Counted from the first letter of the stretch, positions 1 through 8,867 are shown. The stretch: 64,000 bases of DNA from Streptomyces sp. NBC_01142 (GCF_026341125.1 NZ_JAPEOR010000002.1:620001-684000); one strand, 5' to 3'. Notes: generated by a model not told the origin, from the letters alone. A program made the numbers and translations.

Positions 1-204
1 CGCCATCGATATCGATCCGGCCAGCAGACCCGCGAGGCCGGCGGTGAGCAGGGCCGCGCGTGCGCCGGTCGCGCCGGCGACGCCGACGACGAGGCCCGCG
101 GTGGAGACGATGCCGTCGTTGGCACCCAGGACCGCGGCGCGGAGCCAGTTGAGGCGCGTGCCGAGGTCCCCGCCATGGGGCTCGTCATGGGTCGCTTCAG
201 TCAC
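1..204 (-). CDS. VIT1/CCC1-family transporter, N-terminal part (cut by window start)
   Basis: From a GTG at 204 the minus strand reads TEATHDEPHGG, then LNWLRAAVLGANDGIV, STAGLVVGVAGA and a hydrophobic helix ending GLLAGSISMA. NWLRAAVLGANDGIVSTA followed by two membrane helices is the N-terminal signature of VIT/CCC1-family integral membrane proteins, which move Fe(II) or Mn(II) across membranes. Only about 68 residues lie inside the window and the rest continues to the left. The GTG start is the first sensible one; no strong ribosome site is visible, so the start is tentative. The family call is firm, the substrate is not. Confidence 0.85.
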   Translation of the reverse strand, partial: MTEATHDEPHGGDLGTRLNWLRAAVLGANDGIVSTAGLVVGVAGATGARAALLTAGLAGLLAGSISMA

Positions 205-228
205 CCGGGGAGGGTCTCACCGCCGGCT

Positions 229-1476
229 TCACCACACGCGGACCGACCCACCCGGGGCGAACGCGGGGCTCTTCGCGTCCGCGGGGATCTCCTTCAAGGG
301 CTCGGCGATCTCCTCGGCCGTCGGGCCGACCCTGGCCGCGATCGGGGCGAGGAGACCGAGGTCGAAGCCGTAGACGCGCGCGGCGTTGCCGCCGGCCATC
401 GCCGCGATCTCTGCCCGTGGCAGACCCGCGTAGGCGATGCGGAGGCCTTCGCGGGAGTACGGTGCCGTGCCCTCGTCGTGCGGATAGTCGCTGCCCCACA
501 TGATCTTGTCGAGACCGATCCGGTCGCGCAGCGGCACCTCGTGCGGGCGCATGAAGCTCGCCCCGACGAAACAGTTGTCGCGCCAGACCTCGCTCGGTCC
601 CTTGCCCATCGAAGCGGCAAGGCCCGCGCCGAACTTGGACTCGGCGGTGGCGGCCCGGCCCGCCGCGGCGACGAGGCGGCCGTGGTAGTAGTCCAGCATG
701 TCGAGCACGCCGGGGATCCAGCCGGAGCCCTGCTCGGTGAGGACCAGGGTCAGGCCGGGGTGGCGGCGGAAGGCCCCGCCGAAGATCAGGTGCCACAGGG
801 CCCGGTGCGAGAACCAGGTGGTCTCCACCATGAAGACGGCGCGGGCCGCCGGCTCTTCACCCAGTGGCGGGGACGCCGAGCCTCCGTGGTGGCTGACCGG
901 TACGCCGAGTTCGTCGCAGACCGCCCAGATGGGGTCGTACGCCTGCGAGTACAGCTCGGGGAGGCCGGAGCCGGGTGGCGTACCGGGCAGCAGGATGCCG
1001 CCCGTCAGGCCCGCCGACCTGACCCGGCGGATCTCCCGCACCGCCTCCTCGACGTCATTGAGCAGGATCTGCGCGACCCCCGCCCGGCGCCCTGGTGCCG
1101 CGGCGCAGAAGTCCGCGAGCCAGCGGTTGTGGGCGCGCAGACCGGCCCAGCGCTGGTCGTACTCCTCCCGCGACGGCGCCGGGGCCATCAGCGAGGCGCT
1201 GGGGAAGAACGGCGGGATGGTGTTGGGGAAAACCACCTCGGCGACGATGCCGTCCGCCTCCAGCTCGGCGATACGGCGTTCGGAGTTCCAGTTGCGGTCG
1301 GCGGTGTCGGCGAGCAGATCCTCGTACGGGTTGGTGTACATGGCCGCCCAGGCATCGAACTCGTCGTGGTACTTCTTCTCCAGGTACGGCTTGTAGTCGA
1401 GAAGATCGGCCCCGGCGTGGCAGTCGGCGGAGATGACGGTGTAGCGGTCGGTGCAGCGGCCGGCTCCGTTCGTCAT
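229..1476 (-). CDS. Amidohydrolase 2 family protein (metal-dependent hydrolase/decarboxylase), copy A
   Basis: 415 residues of the Amidohydro_2 (COG2159, ACMSD/gamma-resorcylate decarboxylase-like) TIM-barrel family. The start carries ISADCHAGADLL, the DCHxG form of the first metal motif seen in a common actinobacterial subgroup. VSHHGG near residue 195 supplies barrel histidines, and MWGSDYPHDEGTAPYSREG near residue 330 holds the conserved Asp typical of the fold. The family catalyses C-C or C-N bond cleavage on aromatic or cyclic acids; the substrate here is unknown. The ATG overlaps the stop of the upstream paralogue (1473-2762) by 4 nt, so the two are translationally coupled and last in a four-gene operon. 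Confidence 0.85.
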   Translation of the reverse strand: MTNGAGRCTDRYTVISADCHAGADLLDYKPYLEKKYHDEFDAWAAMYTNPYEDLLADTADRNWNSERRIAELEADGIVAEVVFPNTIPPFFPSASLMAPAPSREEYDQRWAGLRAHNRWLADFCAAAPGRRAGVAQILLNDVEEAVREIRRVRSAGLTGGILLPGTPPGSGLPELYSQAYDPIWAVCDELGVPVSHHGGSASPPLGEEPAARAVFMVETTWFSHRALWHLIFGGAFRRHPGLTLVLTEQGSGWIPGVLDMLDYYHGRLVAAAGRAATAESKFGAGLAASMGKGPSEVWRDNCFVGASFMRPHEVPLRDRIGLDKIMWGSDYPHDEGTAPYSREGLRIAYAGLPRAEIAAMAGGNAARVYGFDLGLLAPIAARVGPTAEEIAEPLKEIPADAKSPAFAPGGSVRVW

Positions 1477-2762
1477 GACGACGCTCCCAGAACCGGGAAG
1501 TCGTGGTCGGTCAGCCAGTGCCTGCCCACTTCACGCGATCTCGCCCAGGACGCCTCGACGGCCGGCTGGTCGTCGGACTGGTCCAGTTCGGCCGGGGTGG
1601 GGCCGATGCGCCGGGCGATCGGGGCGAGTTTTGCGGTGTCGAAGCCGAAGACCTCCGCGGCGGCCAGGCCCAGCATGCGGCGCGTCTCGGCGACCGGGAT
1701 GTCGTGGAAGGTGTTCCTCAGCCACTCCCGCGTATGGGGCCATGTCCCTTCCGGATGAGGGAAGTCGGAGCCCCAGAGGATGTTGTCGACGCCGATCTCG
1801 TACCGCTGGGCGAGCTCGCGCCGTTTGGTGTTGGTGGCGCAGATGAAGATCTGGCGGTCGAGGTACTCGCTCGGCGGCCGCTTCAGCTCGGCGAAGGGCG
1901 ACAGCTTCTTTCCGCCGTGCGCGCCGAGGTAGAGCCGGTCCATGAACCACAGGAGGTTCGGCAGCCACCAGCAGCCGGACTCGGCGACGCCGAACTTCAG
2001 GCCGGGGTGGCGCTCGAAGACACCGGACCAGAGCAGGAACCACAGCGGGCGGGCCGGCCACCAGGTGACCTCGGAGACATAGATGCCCAGGTGGTCGCCG
2101 TACTCATGGCGCGGAGCCGCGCCGGAGTGGGTGACCACGGGCATACCGGTCTCGGCCGCGGCCGCCCAGACCGGGTCGTAACGCCGGTCGTGGTAGGGCT
2201 CCTTGTCCACCCACATCGAGGGGATCATCAGCGCGCCGAGGCCGGACTCCTTGGCCCGGTGGATCTCGGCGACGACCCGGCCGACCTCGCCGGTGACCGG
2301 GAGCAGGGCGACCCCGCAGTGGCGTTCGGGATGCTCGCCGACGAACTGGGCGAGCCATCGGTTGTGCGCCTGCGCGCCCGCCATGCCGAGCTCGGGGTCC
2401 TGGTCGCCGGAGAGCCCGAGGCCCACACCGAAGGGCGCGGCGGTCCGGCTGTCGACGGCGTCCGCGTCGGGGAAGACGACTTCGGCCGCCACCCCGTCGC
2501 CGTCGAGCTCCTTCAGCCGCTGAGCGGTGTCCCAACCGCCCTTCAGACCTTCCTCGTTGTCGCTGAACCACTTCGTCGCGAAGGCCTCGTTGCGTACGCC
2601 GAGCCGGGTCATCTCCTCGCGGCGGTGATCGCGCCCGGCGAGGAATTCGTCGAAGGCCCGGTGGAAGCGGGAGTCCAGATAGGGCCGGTAGCGCTCGGTC
2701 GGCAGTCCGGCATGGCAGTCGGAGGAGATGATCAGGTACGGGTCTGACCTCACGTCTGACAT
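1473..2762 (-). CDS. Amidohydrolase 2 family protein, copy B
   Basis: 429 residues from the ATG at 2762 (MSDVRSDPYLIISSDCHAG); an upstream in-frame ATG exists but its leader would run into the preceding SDR gene. It is a paralogue of the downstream gene with the same marks: SSDCHAGLPTERYRPYLD at the start, PVVTHSGAAPRHEYG in the middle and LWGSDFPHPEGTWPHTREW near residue 350. Two adjacent divergent copies suggest either successive steps of a pathway or a heteromeric enzyme (inference). The start region overlaps no other gene and lies 10 nt beyond the SDR stop. Confidence 0.83.
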   Translation of the reverse strand: MSDVRSDPYLIISSDCHAGLPTERYRPYLDSRFHRAFDEFLAGRDHRREEMTRLGVRNEAFATKWFSDNEEGLKGGWDTAQRLKELDGDGVAAEVVFPDADAVDSRTAAPFGVGLGLSGDQDPELGMAGAQAHNRWLAQFVGEHPERHCGVALLPVTGEVGRVVAEIHRAKESGLGALMIPSMWVDKEPYHDRRYDPVWAAAAETGMPVVTHSGAAPRHEYGDHLGIYVSEVTWWPARPLWFLLWSGVFERHPGLKFGVAESGCWWLPNLLWFMDRLYLGAHGGKKLSPFAELKRPPSEYLDRQIFICATNTKRRELAQRYEIGVDNILWGSDFPHPEGTWPHTREWLRNTFHDIPVAETRRMLGLAAAEVFGFDTAKLAPIARRIGPTPAELDQSDDQPAVEASWARSREVGRHWLTDHDFPVLGASS

Positions 2763-2772
2763 CACGCATCCC

Positions 2773-3657
2773 TCAGTCGAGAATGAAGCTTTCCAGGTAC
2801 GACGGGTTGGCGCGGTCGAGCATCGACTGCGACCTGGCACGGATCTGCCGGTCGCTGTGCTCGCTCTGCGGCAGCATCCAGAAACGGTCCGCGCGGATCC
2901 CGTCGAGGACGTGGGCGGCGACCTCCTCGACCGGGGTGAACTCCACCTCGTGCCCGGCGTCCCTCATCGCCGCCTCCCATTTCTCGAGGCTGCGGTACGG
3001 GGTCCTGCGCGGCCTCTCCTTGGCGTACCGCTCGGGCCTGTTGCGGTGCGACTCCCACAGACCGGTACGGAGCATGTGCGGGCCCGGAAAGAGCACGGAC
3101 GCGCCCACGCGCGCGTGGGACGCCTTGAGATGCGCGTACAGCGACTCGGTCATCGTCACGACGGCCGCCTTGGTGACGGCGTACACGGAGGCGGTGGGCA
3201 GCGGCGCGATCCCGCCGTCGCCGGAAGAGGTGTTGACGACATGGCCCGGCTCGCCACCGGCGATCATGCGCGGTACGAAGGCCTGGATGCCGTGGAAGAC
3301 GCCCCAGACGTTGACCTCAAAGGCCCACTTCCAGTCGTTGGGCTCGTGCTCCCACATCCGGCCCTCGGCACCGGAGCCGACCCCGGCGTTGTTGCACAGC
3401 ACATGGACAGCGCCGAAGGTCTCGTACGCGGCGTCGGCCAGCGCGAGCACACAGGCGCGGTCGCCGACGTCGACGGTACGGGCGAGCACCTGGGCGCCCT
3501 CCTCGCGCAGTTCGGTGGCCGCCTTGTCCAGCGCGCCCTCCTCCACGTCCGCGAGGACGACGTTCAGTCCTTCGGCGGCGAACCGCCGGGCCATCGCCAG
3601 GCCGATGCCGCTCGCCGCGCCCGTGACGACGGCGGTCTGCCCTGCCGCCGGTCTCAC
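2773..3657 (-). CDS. Short-chain dehydrogenase/reductase
   Basis: 294 residues of classical SDR type. The Rossmann motif TGAASGIGLAMARRFAAEG is at residues 12-30, NNAGVGSG follows near residue 90, and the catalytic Ser with YAVTKAA (YxxxK) is near residue 160. It probably oxidises or reduces a hydroxy/keto group with NAD(P). The GTG start overlaps the stop of the upstream ADC-like gene by 4 nt (GTGA). It belongs to the operon ADC-like - SDR - amidohydrolase B - amidohydrolase A, so it probably works on an intermediate of the same unknown catabolic route. The C-terminus is somewhat long for the family. Confidence 0.88.
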   Translation of the reverse strand: MRPAAGQTAVVTGAASGIGLAMARRFAAEGLNVVLADVEEGALDKAATELREEGAQVLARTVDVGDRACVLALADAAYETFGAVHVLCNNAGVGSGAEGRMWEHEPNDWKWAFEVNVWGVFHGIQAFVPRMIAGGEPGHVVNTSSGDGGIAPLPTASVYAVTKAAVVTMTESLYAHLKASHARVGASVLFPGPHMLRTGLWESHRNRPERYAKERPRRTPYRSLEKWEAAMRDAGHEVEFTPVEEVAAHVLDGIRADRFWMLPQSEHSDRQIRARSQSMLDRANPSYLESFILD

Positions 3658-4454
3658 CGGGCGCTCCCCGCGGGCGGCCCGTCGAGGATCTGCTGCGGGT
3701 CGTCGTAGCGCTGGTGGATGTACGGCAGCAGCGCCTGCGCGCTCACCCGCTCCGCGACCCTGCCCTTCTGGTCGGTGGTCTTCTCGCCGATGGTGATCTC
3801 GACGACGCGGCGTACGGGGAGATCGGCGACGGGGTCGAACATCGACTCGCGCAGCACCACATCGCCGGTGATCTTCTCCAGCTTGCGGATCCTCTCGTTG
3901 CGGGTGCAGTGGATCAGGACGGGGTCGGCGTCGAAGCCGTGGCCGTCGACGGCGGGCAGGAACTTGAAGTAGAAGTCGAGTTTCTCGGCCGGTTCGGGCA
4001 GTGGCAGGGGCCCGTCCACCGCGCCGCGCACCTCGACGAAGGCGATGCCGTGCCGGGCGAGCACCGCCCGTACGACCAGGCCGTCGCGCTCGACAATGAC
4101 CTCGCCGAGCTTCTTGGGCTCCCCGAACACCTCACGTCCGCCGATCAGCGCGCGCTCATGGGTCATCGGCATGACCAGGGGGTACCAGCCCTCACGCCCG
4201 TCGTGCAGCGCGGCGACCGCGACCGAGCCGGCTCCGAGCGGATAGCCGGGGAGGTCGACCTTGCTGATATTGGCCCGTACAAGCGGCCGCTCGGTGGGCT
4301 TGAGCGGTGGCGGAAGGACGGCCGCCACCGCGTCCGGGTCGCTCTCCCACACGGCCGCCACGCCCGTGGACCAGATGTCGGGGAGCCGGGAACTGGATGC
4401 GCGGGCCTCGGTGATCTCCGCCTCGGTGCGCGCGCCGTACCGTACGCGTGTCAT
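3654..4454 (-). CDS. Acetoacetate decarboxylase-like protein
   Basis: 266 residues from ATG 4454 (MTRVRYGARTEAE). The central REVFGEPKKLGEV segment matches the region around the Schiff-base lysine of acetoacetate decarboxylases, and PLVMPMTHERALIGGRE precedes it as in the family. A Glu-Pro-Lys-Lys arrangement is retained, so a beta-keto-acid decarboxylase or a related aldolase/hydratase activity is plausible. First gene of the operon facing TetR across a 92-nt divergent promoter region containing a perfect palindrome. A longer in-frame extension to 4553 would overlap the operator and the TetR start and was not used. Confidence 0.8.
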   Translation of the reverse strand: MTRVRYGARTEAEITEARASSSRLPDIWSTGVAAVWESDPDAVAAVLPPPLKPTERPLVRANISKVDLPGYPLGAGSVAVAALHDGREGWYPLVMPMTHERALIGGREVFGEPKKLGEVIVERDGLVVRAVLARHGIAFVEVRGAVDGPLPLPEPAEKLDFYFKFLPAVDGHGFDADPVLIHCTRNERIRKLEKITGDVVLRESMFDPVADLPVRRVVEITIGEKTTDQKGRVAERVSAQALLPYIHQRYDDPQQILDGPPAGSAR

Positions 4455-4479
4455 GCCGTACCGCCCTTCGTCGGTGACC

Positions 4480-4494
4480 TGTAACACAGTTACA
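4480..4494. promoter_or_regulatory. Palindromic operator, probable TetR binding site
   Basis: TGTAAC-aca-GTTACA is a perfect 6-bp inverted repeat with a 3-nt spacer. It lies in the divergent promoter between the ADC-like operon (start 4454) and the tetR-family gene (start 4547). Position and symmetry suit autoregulation plus control of the catabolic operon by the adjacent regulator (inference). Confidence 0.65.
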
Positions 4495-4546
4495 CCGGAG
4501 GCGATGAAGCGTAAAGAGTCGTGCAGGCAAGAGAATTGAGGGCCCC

Positions 4547-5176
4547 ATGCCACGTACCGCCCTGACCCGCGAGGAGGTCCTGGACGCGGCCACCGCTCTC
4601 GTCAAGCAGCACGGCCCGCAGGCGCTGACGATGCGCAAGCTCGCCGCCGAGCTCGGCACCGCGGTCACCTCGATCTACTGGCATGTGGGCAACCGCGAGT
4701 CGCTGCTGGACGCGCTGGTGGAGCGCACGGTCCAGGAGATGGGCGCGATCCGGCCCGTGGGCCGTACGCCTGCCGAGCGCGTCGTGAGTGTCGCCCGCCG
4801 GCTCCGCCGCGAGCTGCGCGACCGCCCCCATCTGATCGCGATGGTTCATGAACGGGGGCTCACGGAAAGGATGTTCCTGCCCGCGCAGCAGGCGCTCGTC
4901 CATGAGGTGCACGCGGCGGGGCTGCGCGGGGCGCGCGCCGCCGAAGCCGTACGCGCCGTGCAGGTCCAGGTGGTGGGCTTCGTACTCGTCGAGCGCAACC
5001 GCGAGCGCTCGCCCGTCCAGTCGCCGGGCGAGAGCGAGCTGTGGGACGCCACGACGGCGGAACACGACCCGGCCCTGGCCCGCGCGCTGGCCCGCGCGCT
5101 GGCGCGGCCCGCCGATCCGGAGAAGCTGTTCGCCGCCTCCGTACGGGCGTTGGTGGCATCGCTGCTCGCGCCCTGA
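4547..5176 (+). CDS. TetR/AcrR-family transcriptional regulator
   Basis: 209 residues. The N-terminal helix-turn-helix is clear: REEVLDAATALVKQHG, then LTMRKLAAELGTAVTSIYWHVGNRESLLDALV (residues 27-58), with YWHVGNRESLLDAL the usual TetR recognition-helix tail. The C-terminal ligand domain includes an Ala/Arg-rich stretch near residue 180. It is transcribed away from the ADC/SDR/amidohydrolase operon, so local repression relieved by a pathway metabolite is the simplest model. Its 3' end converges on the vWA gene with a hairpin between them. Confidence 0.93.
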   Translation: MPRTALTREEVLDAATALVKQHGPQALTMRKLAAELGTAVTSIYWHVGNRESLLDALVERTVQEMGAIRPVGRTPAERVVSVARRLRRELRDRPHLIAMVHERGLTERMFLPAQQALVHEVHAAGLRGARAAEAVRAVQVQVVGFVLVERNRERSPVQSPGESELWDATTAEHDPALARALARALARPADPEKLFAASVRALVASLLAP

Positions 5177-5242
5177 GAGGGACCGGGACCGGAACCGGCG
5201 CCGGGACTATGTGCACGGGCACCGGGAACTGCACAGGGACGG

Positions 5243-5285
5243 TGGGGGCAGACGGCTGCCGCAGCAGCGAGCCCGTCTGCCCCCA
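5243..5285. terminator. Bidirectional hairpin between convergent genes
   Basis: A 13-bp perfect stem (TGGGGGCAGACGG at 5243-5255, its complement at 5273-5285) with a 17-nt loop lies between the 3' ends of the TetR gene (+) and the vWA gene (-). There is no U-tract, which is common for Streptomyces terminators. Confidence 0.6.
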
Positions 5286-5305
5286 ACCGGGCGGGAGGAT
5301 GCCGC

Positions 5306-5998
5306 TCAGTCCACGAAGTCGAGCGGCACGCTCCGGTAGCCCTTGACCTCTTCCGGCACCTGGAGCTTCTGCACCCTCGCCGATGCCACCAGGGAGTTCA
5401 GCAGACTGCTCATCGCCTCGGAGAGCGCGTCGCCGGTGCTCTGGGCGTCGTCCTCGGCGAGATAGGCCGCCACGGTGGCAACCGTGCGCAGGACCGCTTC
5501 GCTGGCGGCCCCGAAGCCGTACGTGATGATGTTCGGCCGGGGCTTGAAGGCCGGGTCCACGAGTCTGTCGAGGTCCTGCTGCCAGGCGCCCGACGGCTTG
5601 TCGGTGGGGGCACCGTCGGTGAGCAGGAAGACCACCGGGCGCAGCACCTGCGTACCGGCCTGGGACAACTCCCGTACATCGTCGGCGATACGGTCCCGCA
5701 GGACCTGCAGCATCGGGCCGAGATTGGTCAGCCCCTCGCAGGTGACGGTCGGCAGGCTCTCCAGTGCCTCGATGTCGGTCATCGCCGTCACGACGTGCGG
5801 CCGGGTGTTGAACGAGAGCACCGACAGATGGATGAACTCCGAGAGCTGCGGGCTTGTGTAGAGGGTGTCGTAGATCTTCAGCAGCGTCGCGTTGAGCAGC
5901 TGCTCGTACGGCTTCATGGAGCCGGAGGTGTCCAGGACCACATAGGCCGGCAGCCCCTTCGACCTGAATCCCGCAGCTGTTTCCTGGGTCTCGCTCAT
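5306..5998 (-). CDS. TerY-like von Willebrand factor A domain protein
   Basis: 230 residues from ATG 5998, chosen because GGGAGGAAGC lies just before it. A single vWA domain fills the protein. The MIDAS is intact: VLDTSGSM (Asp23, Ser25, Ser27), the Thr of GLTNLG at 91 and LLTDGAPTD (Asp128). LPAYVVLDTSGSM and LRPVVFLLTDGAPTDKPSGAW resemble TerY. In bacteria TerY-like vWA genes often sit with a PP2C phosphatase and a kinase (the TerY-P triad described by Aravind and co-workers), and both are directly upstream here. It probably presents or scaffolds a phosphorylated partner. Last gene of the operon, 32 nt after the kinase stop. Confidence 0.85.
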   Translation of the reverse strand: MSETQETAAGFRSKGLPAYVVLDTSGSMKPYEQLLNATLLKIYDTLYTSPQLSEFIHLSVLSFNTRPHVVTAMTDIEALESLPTVTCEGLTNLGPMLQVLRDRIADDVRELSQAGTQVLRPVVFLLTDGAPTDKPSGAWQQDLDRLVDPAFKPRPNIITYGFGAASEAVLRTVATVAAYLAEDDAQSTGDALSEAMSSLLNSLVASARVQKLQVPEEVKGYRSVPLDFVD

Positions 5999-6030
5999 GC
6001 TTCCTCCCATGATCGGTGGTTCATGCCCGG

Positions 6031-7416
6031 TCACACCCAGCCGAGGGCGAAATGGGCAATGCAGTAGACGATGACGAACAGCACGACGAGGGCAGCGGCC
6101 CAGCCGCCGTGATGGGGGCGGGACGGGGGCGGCGCCGGGCGGGTACGCCGTACCGCTGACGGCACCGCTGACGGCACCGCTGACGGCATTGGGGCGGGCT
6201 TCGGGGTGGGCTTCGGGGCGGGTTTCGCCCGGGGCGTCGATGGCGGTGGCGTTGTCTGCTGCGCCGCGGGCACCGGCTGTGCCGCGGGCGCCGGGACCAC
6301 CGCGGGCGCGGGAGCCGGCCGGGTGACCGGCTGCGCCGTCGTGCCCCCGCCGCCCCGCTTCGGCCCCCTGCCGCGCAGATCGATGCTCCCCGTGACGTTT
6401 CCGGCCGTGGACGACGCTCCGCCCTTCTCCGCGCGGGCGGGCGGGGCGGGTCTGGACGACGACGGAGGGCGCACCGGGACCGTGCCGGTGACATTGGCCG
6501 CCCCGGTCGCGGCCGGGGCGGCGGCGGCAGGAGCGGCCGCCCCGTCCACTGTCTGCTGCAGCGCGGCCATCAGCTGCTCCGGGCTCGGCCGGTCGGTCTC
6601 CTTCGTAGCGGTCAGCGCGCGCTCGAGCGCATCGGTGAAGGGGTTGGCCCCCATCAGACTCACCAGGTCGCCATGGGCCTTGAGAGGATCCTTACGGGCG
6701 CCCGTCAGACAACGGACCGTCAGCATCGCGATCTTGTACCGGTCGCTGTACACGCTCAGCCGCTTGGCCCGGTCCCGGAAGAGCGGGTCCTCCCACTCCG
6801 GTGACTCCACCCAGTCCCGCGTGCCCATCCCGCAGGTGTCCATGTCGATGACGAACGCACCGCCGGAGGCCTGGTCCCAGAAGGCGTTGCGGTACGACCA
6901 GTCCGCGTAGACCAGGTCGTGGCGGGCGAACAGCGCACCCACGGAAAGCAGTTCGATCATGGCGCGGATACGCACCTCGGGGCTCGCGGGCGTGATGTTG
7001 CACTTGGTGCACCGGTCGTCCGAACTGACGAGCCAGTCGAGCACGAGGGGCTTGGCGTCCTCCAGCTTCCCGGAGAGCGTCCTGATCCGCGCGTAGAACC
7101 GGTCCGGCGCCTGGGCCATCACCACACCGACCACATCGGAGCCGTCGACGATCCGGGCCGTCGGCCAGGAGATGCAGCGGTCGACGAGCGCCTGGTCGGG
7201 CAGGGACATCCTGGTCGGCAGATAGACCAGGTTCCGGAGATTCTCCGCCTGCGCTCCGGTCAGCGGGTGTTTGTAGAGCTTGGCCAGCCAGCCGGGGCGG
7301 CCGGCTACTTCATGGACGAGCCGTGACTCACCGTTCTCCTCGGCAATCACGCGGCCCTGTCCGAGGCTGTGGAGATCCACCACAGGGTGGAACGGACTGT
7401 CCGACCAGGTCTTCAT
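6031..7416 (-). CDS. Protein kinase-like protein with low-complexity linker and C-terminal membrane anchor
   Basis: 461 residues from ATG 7416 (MKTWSDSPF), which overlaps the PP2C stop by 4 nt. The kinase-like core spans about residues 10-290: WLAKLYKHPL with the candidate ATP-binding Lys46, YADWSYRNAFWD as catalytic loop (Asp172, Asn177) and FVIDMDTCG as metal-binding motif (Asp191/193). Residues 300-430 are Ala/Pro-rich and contain two copies of an NVTG motif (residues 308 and 340). The last 25 residues form one hydrophobic helix (AALVVLFVIVYCIAHFALG), so the kinase domain should be cytoplasmic and tail-anchored. It matches the kinase partner of TerY-P triads; the substrates are unknown. 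Confidence 0.82.
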   Translation of the reverse strand: MKTWSDSPFHPVVDLHSLGQGRVIAEENGESRLVHEVAGRPGWLAKLYKHPLTGAQAENLRNLVYLPTRMSLPDQALVDRCISWPTARIVDGSDVVGVVMAQAPDRFYARIRTLSGKLEDAKPLVLDWLVSSDDRCTKCNITPASPEVRIRAMIELLSVGALFARHDLVYADWSYRNAFWDQASGGAFVIDMDTCGMGTRDWVESPEWEDPLFRDRAKRLSVYSDRYKIAMLTVRCLTGARKDPLKAHGDLVSLMGANPFTDALERALTATKETDRPSPEQLMAALQQTVDGAAAPAAAAPAATGAANVTGTVPVRPPSSSRPAPPARAEKGGASSTAGNVTGSIDLRGRGPKRGGGGTTAQPVTRPAPAPAVVPAPAAQPVPAAQQTTPPPSTPRAKPAPKPTPKPAPMPSAVPSAVPSAVRRTRPAPPPSRPHHGGWAAALVVLFVIVYCIAHFALGWV

Positions 7417-8867
7417 CCGCCCTGCTCCTCGTCCGCGCACCAGACGACCACGGCCGTACGGTCGTCGTGCATCTGGGTCTGCTCGTAGCCCACGTCCATC
7501 AGAAAGGCGCCGATCCCCGGCGGGTGCGCCCATCGTTCGGCGAACCATCGCCGGGCGTCGGGGCCGGTGGCGAAGGCGTCGGCCAGACCGTCGGTGGTCA
7601 CCGCCAGCACACTGCCCCGGGGCAACTCGATCCTCCCGAAAGCCACGTTGTCCGGGTCGTGGGGCAGGAAGTGGGCGACGGAGGAGTCGTAGCCGGGCTT
7701 CTCGTCACCGATCAGCCGGTCCCACTCCCCCGCGCAGAGCCGCCATGCGCTGACGTCGGCGATGGAGCCGAGCCAGACCTCGCGGACACCGGTCACATGA
7801 GGCACGGCGGGCACCACCGCGGCCACGGCCACCGCCCGTACGTCATCCGCCGTCCATCCCCGCTGCTCGGCAACGGCGTACATCTGGCGGGCGGCGGCGA
7901 GAAACACCTCCCGGTGGTTGAGTGCGTGGATCGCCGTACCGGAATCCAGCGCGGCGCGCAGCGTGTTCACCAGCGCCGAGACGGCTACCTGCGCCCCGAC
8001 GTCGGAGTGCCTGCTGTCGGACATGCCGTCCGCGACCGCGATCACCAGATGGCGGCCCGCCCGGTCCCGCCCCACCCGGTAGGCGTCCTGTCGCGCCACG
8101 CCCCGCCCCCGATGGCCGGGGCCGACGACCGAGGCGGCGCGGACCACGAGACCGCCGAGCACGGCCTGGTCGGCCACGAGGCCGTGCGGCGCGGGGGTCT
8201 CAGGAAGCAGCCAGGGGGCGCGAAATGCCCTCGACCGCTTCCCCAGTACGGGGAATCCGTCCGCCGCCGCCTTCCCCGTCGGCGGCATGTGGTCCCGCAT
8301 CAAGGGTTCCGTCGCGTGCGGCGGCGCGGCTTGGGGCACGGACGGTGCCGGGGGACGGGCCGGGTGCTCGGGCACGGACGGTGTCAGGGACTGCATCGCG
8401 TGCTGGGGCACGGGCCGTGCCAGGGGCCGGGTCGGGTGCGGGGGCACGGGCTGTGCCACCGGCTGGATCGGGTACCGGGTCGGGTGTGGGGTCGCGTGCT
8501 GAGGCGCGGGTTCTGTCGTGTACCGGATCAGGGGCTGCCGGTCCGTTGCCGACAACTCGGCGACCTCTGCCGTGGGCTCCTGGGCGTCCGGCACGTCCGA
8601 CGCCGGTGCCGCCGGCTCCGGTCGGCCGCTGTACCGTGCGGGGGCCAATTGCCGCCAGAACACGGCGGTCAGGGCCCCGGCAGCGGCGACGGCGGCGCCG
8701 AAGCCCTTCGCTCCGAACAACACGGTGCCTCCCCATAGCGATCCGGCAGCGATGACTGCGAGTGTCAGCACCAGGCGTGTGCGCCGTGAGAGCCCGCCGC
8801 CGGCCCGCCCGGGGTCTTCCGGCTCGTGCGCGGGCCTTGCCCTGTGCTGCCCCTGGCGCGCGCTCAT
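7413..8867 (-). CDS. Membrane-anchored PP2C-type Ser/Thr phosphatase
   Basis: 484 residues from ATG 8867, which overlaps the stop of the SPFH-like gene (ATGA). Residues 30-72 form two hydrophobic helices. Residues 80-225 are a Pro/His/Thr-rich linker with imperfect PHPTRP-type repeats. The PP2C domain covers about 240-480: ARQDAYRVG (Asp261), IAVADGMSDSRHSDVG (Asp280, Gly281), LAVTTDGLADAF (Asp426) and HDDRTAVVVW (Asp468/469), so the metal ligands look complete. It should reverse phosphorylation by the neighbouring kinase, forming the TerY-P triad. The open frame continues far upstream to 10268, but that part is antisense-type shadow of the next gene and was excluded. Confidence 0.85.
   Translation of the reverse strand: MSARQGQHRARPAHEPEDPGRAGGGLSRRTRLVLTLAVIAAGSLWGGTVLFGAKGFGAAVAAAGALTAVFWRQLAPARYSGRPEPAAPASDVPDAQEPTAEVAELSATDRQPLIRYTTEPAPQHATPHPTRYPIQPVAQPVPPHPTRPLARPVPQHAMQSLTPSVPEHPARPPAPSVPQAAPPHATEPLMRDHMPPTGKAAADGFPVLGKRSRAFRAPWLLPETPAPHGLVADQAVLGGLVVRAASVVGPGHRGRGVARQDAYRVGRDRAGRHLVIAVADGMSDSRHSDVGAQVAVSALVNTLRAALDSGTAIHALNHREVFLAAARQMYAVAEQRGWTADDVRAVAVAAVVPAVPHVTGVREVWLGSIADVSAWRLCAGEWDRLIGDEKPGYDSSVAHFLPHDPDNVAFGRIELPRGSVLAVTTDGLADAFATGPDARRWFAERWAHPPGIGAFLMDVGYEQTQMHDDRTAVVVWCADEEQGG

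Noticed and set aside
1503..2747. Plus-strand open frame of 414 codons
   Set aside because: Antisense to amidohydrolase B; it has no recognisable protein features.
7323..8738. Plus-strand open frame of 471 codons
   Set aside because: Antisense to the PP2C gene and strongly Arg/Gly/His-rich; its repeats reflect the PP2C linker read backwards.
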